A stretch of 5,682 bases of DNA from CALAED01 sp937891035 (lineage in GTDB: Bacteria; Actinomycetota; Actinomycetes; Streptosporangiales; Streptosporangiaceae): assembly GCA_035642125.1 (NCBI GenBank), contig DASQSZ010000191.1:1-5682 (forward strand). The letters run 5' to 3'. The notes beneath the pieces are model-generated. The model did no database searches. It was not told the origin of the DNA and saw nothing but the letters and a program-made list of their open reading frames with translations. Below, piece after piece: positions 5,473 to 5,682 of this stretch (positions are counted from its first letter, which is position 1; each line of letters starts with the position of its first letter). The position numbers and the translations under genes were made by a program.

Positions 5473-5682
5473 TCATGGCGCCGGCCGCAGGCCGTTCACC
5501 GCCGCCACGATCCGCTCGAGGCACCGATCGGTGAGCGAGGGATGGACGGGGAGGGACAAGACCTCCTTCGCCGCCCGGTCGGTCTCCGGCAGATCCCACT
5601 CCCGGGCCGGCCGCCCGTCGGCCTCCAGGTACGGCCGCAGCCGGTGGATCGGCGTCGGGTAGTAGACCGCGCTGCCCACGCC
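5473..5682 (-). CDS. DegT/DnrJ/EryC1/StrS-family sugar aminotransferase (C-terminal fragment at window edge)
   Basis: The last 69 residues of a protein whose 5' part lies off the right edge (whole family about 360-400 aa). The frame is open to base 5682. The fragment reads Y-Y-P-T-P-I-H near its beginning and then V-L-S-L-P-V-H-P-S-L-T-D, followed by a final helix. These are the two C-terminal hallmarks of PLP-dependent nucleotide-sugar aminotransferases, where the Y-P-x-P-x-H strand contributes to the active site and L-S-L-P-x-x-P-x-L-T to the C-terminal domain. Such enzymes transfer an amino group from glutamate to a keto sugar (as in PseC, DesI, ArnB and StrS-type proteins). The fragment does not include the PLP lysine, so the subfamily and regiospecificity cannot be judged. 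Two candidate partners, an N-acetyltransferase and a methyltransferase, sit next to it. Confidence 0.88.
   Translation of the reverse strand, partial: GVGSAVYYPTPIHRLRPYLEADGRPAREWDLPETDRAAKEVLSLPVHPSLTDRCLERIVAAVNGLRPAP

Noticed and set aside
1..5682. Mobile element, CRISPR array, tRNA/rRNA or defence system
   Set aside because: Both strands were read for spaced direct repeats, transposase or integrase motifs, cloverleaf-like sequences and nuclease/NTPase signatures. None was found.

Overview
The window is high-GC DNA (about 70% G+C by eye) with strong G/C bias at third codon positions, GTG/ATG starts and short purine-rich ribosome binding sites. This composition, together with the gene families present, suggests an actinomycete. 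No rRNA, tRNA, CRISPR array, transposase or phage gene is visible. Both edges cut through genes.

Left part (1-2583, all + strand): the 3' end of a molybdopterin-binding large subunit of the aerobic CO dehydrogenase / xanthine dehydrogenase family (CoxL-like) overlaps by 4 bp a complete FAD-binding medium subunit (CoxM-like). A perfect 17-bp inverted repeat follows, then a CoxG-family SRPBCC protein with a long Pro/Ala/Thr-rich linker and a C-terminal membrane anchor. The large and medium subunits, with an iron-sulfur small subunit presumably upstream, would form one molybdenum hydroxylase. CoxG would connect it to the membrane and quinone pool. Gene order L then M, and a G-E-A-G active-site context, point to the 'form II' / CODH-like branch rather than proven CO dehydrogenase, so the substrate is open.

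Middle (2584-3929, + strand): a full-length kynureninase (kynU) lies 95 bp after coxG. It converts kynurenine to anthranilate plus alanine. No other tryptophan-catabolism gene is visible.

Right part (3930-5682): a stretch of locally AT-richer DNA with two abutting dyad symmetries leads into a PseH-like GNAT N-acetyltransferase (+). It converges with a class I SAM-dependent methyltransferase (-), behind which lies the C-terminal end of a DegT/DnrJ/EryC1/StrS sugar aminotransferase (-). Aminotransferase, N-acetyltransferase and methyltransferase together suggest the edge of a locus making a modified amino sugar for a surface glycan, glycoprotein or glycosylated metabolite. This is inference from three genes.

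Nothing in the window amounts to a clearly new system. The points most worth a second look are the identity of the molybdenum hydroxylase, the anchored CoxG, the isolated kynureninase, and the possible amino-sugar locus entering from the right edge.
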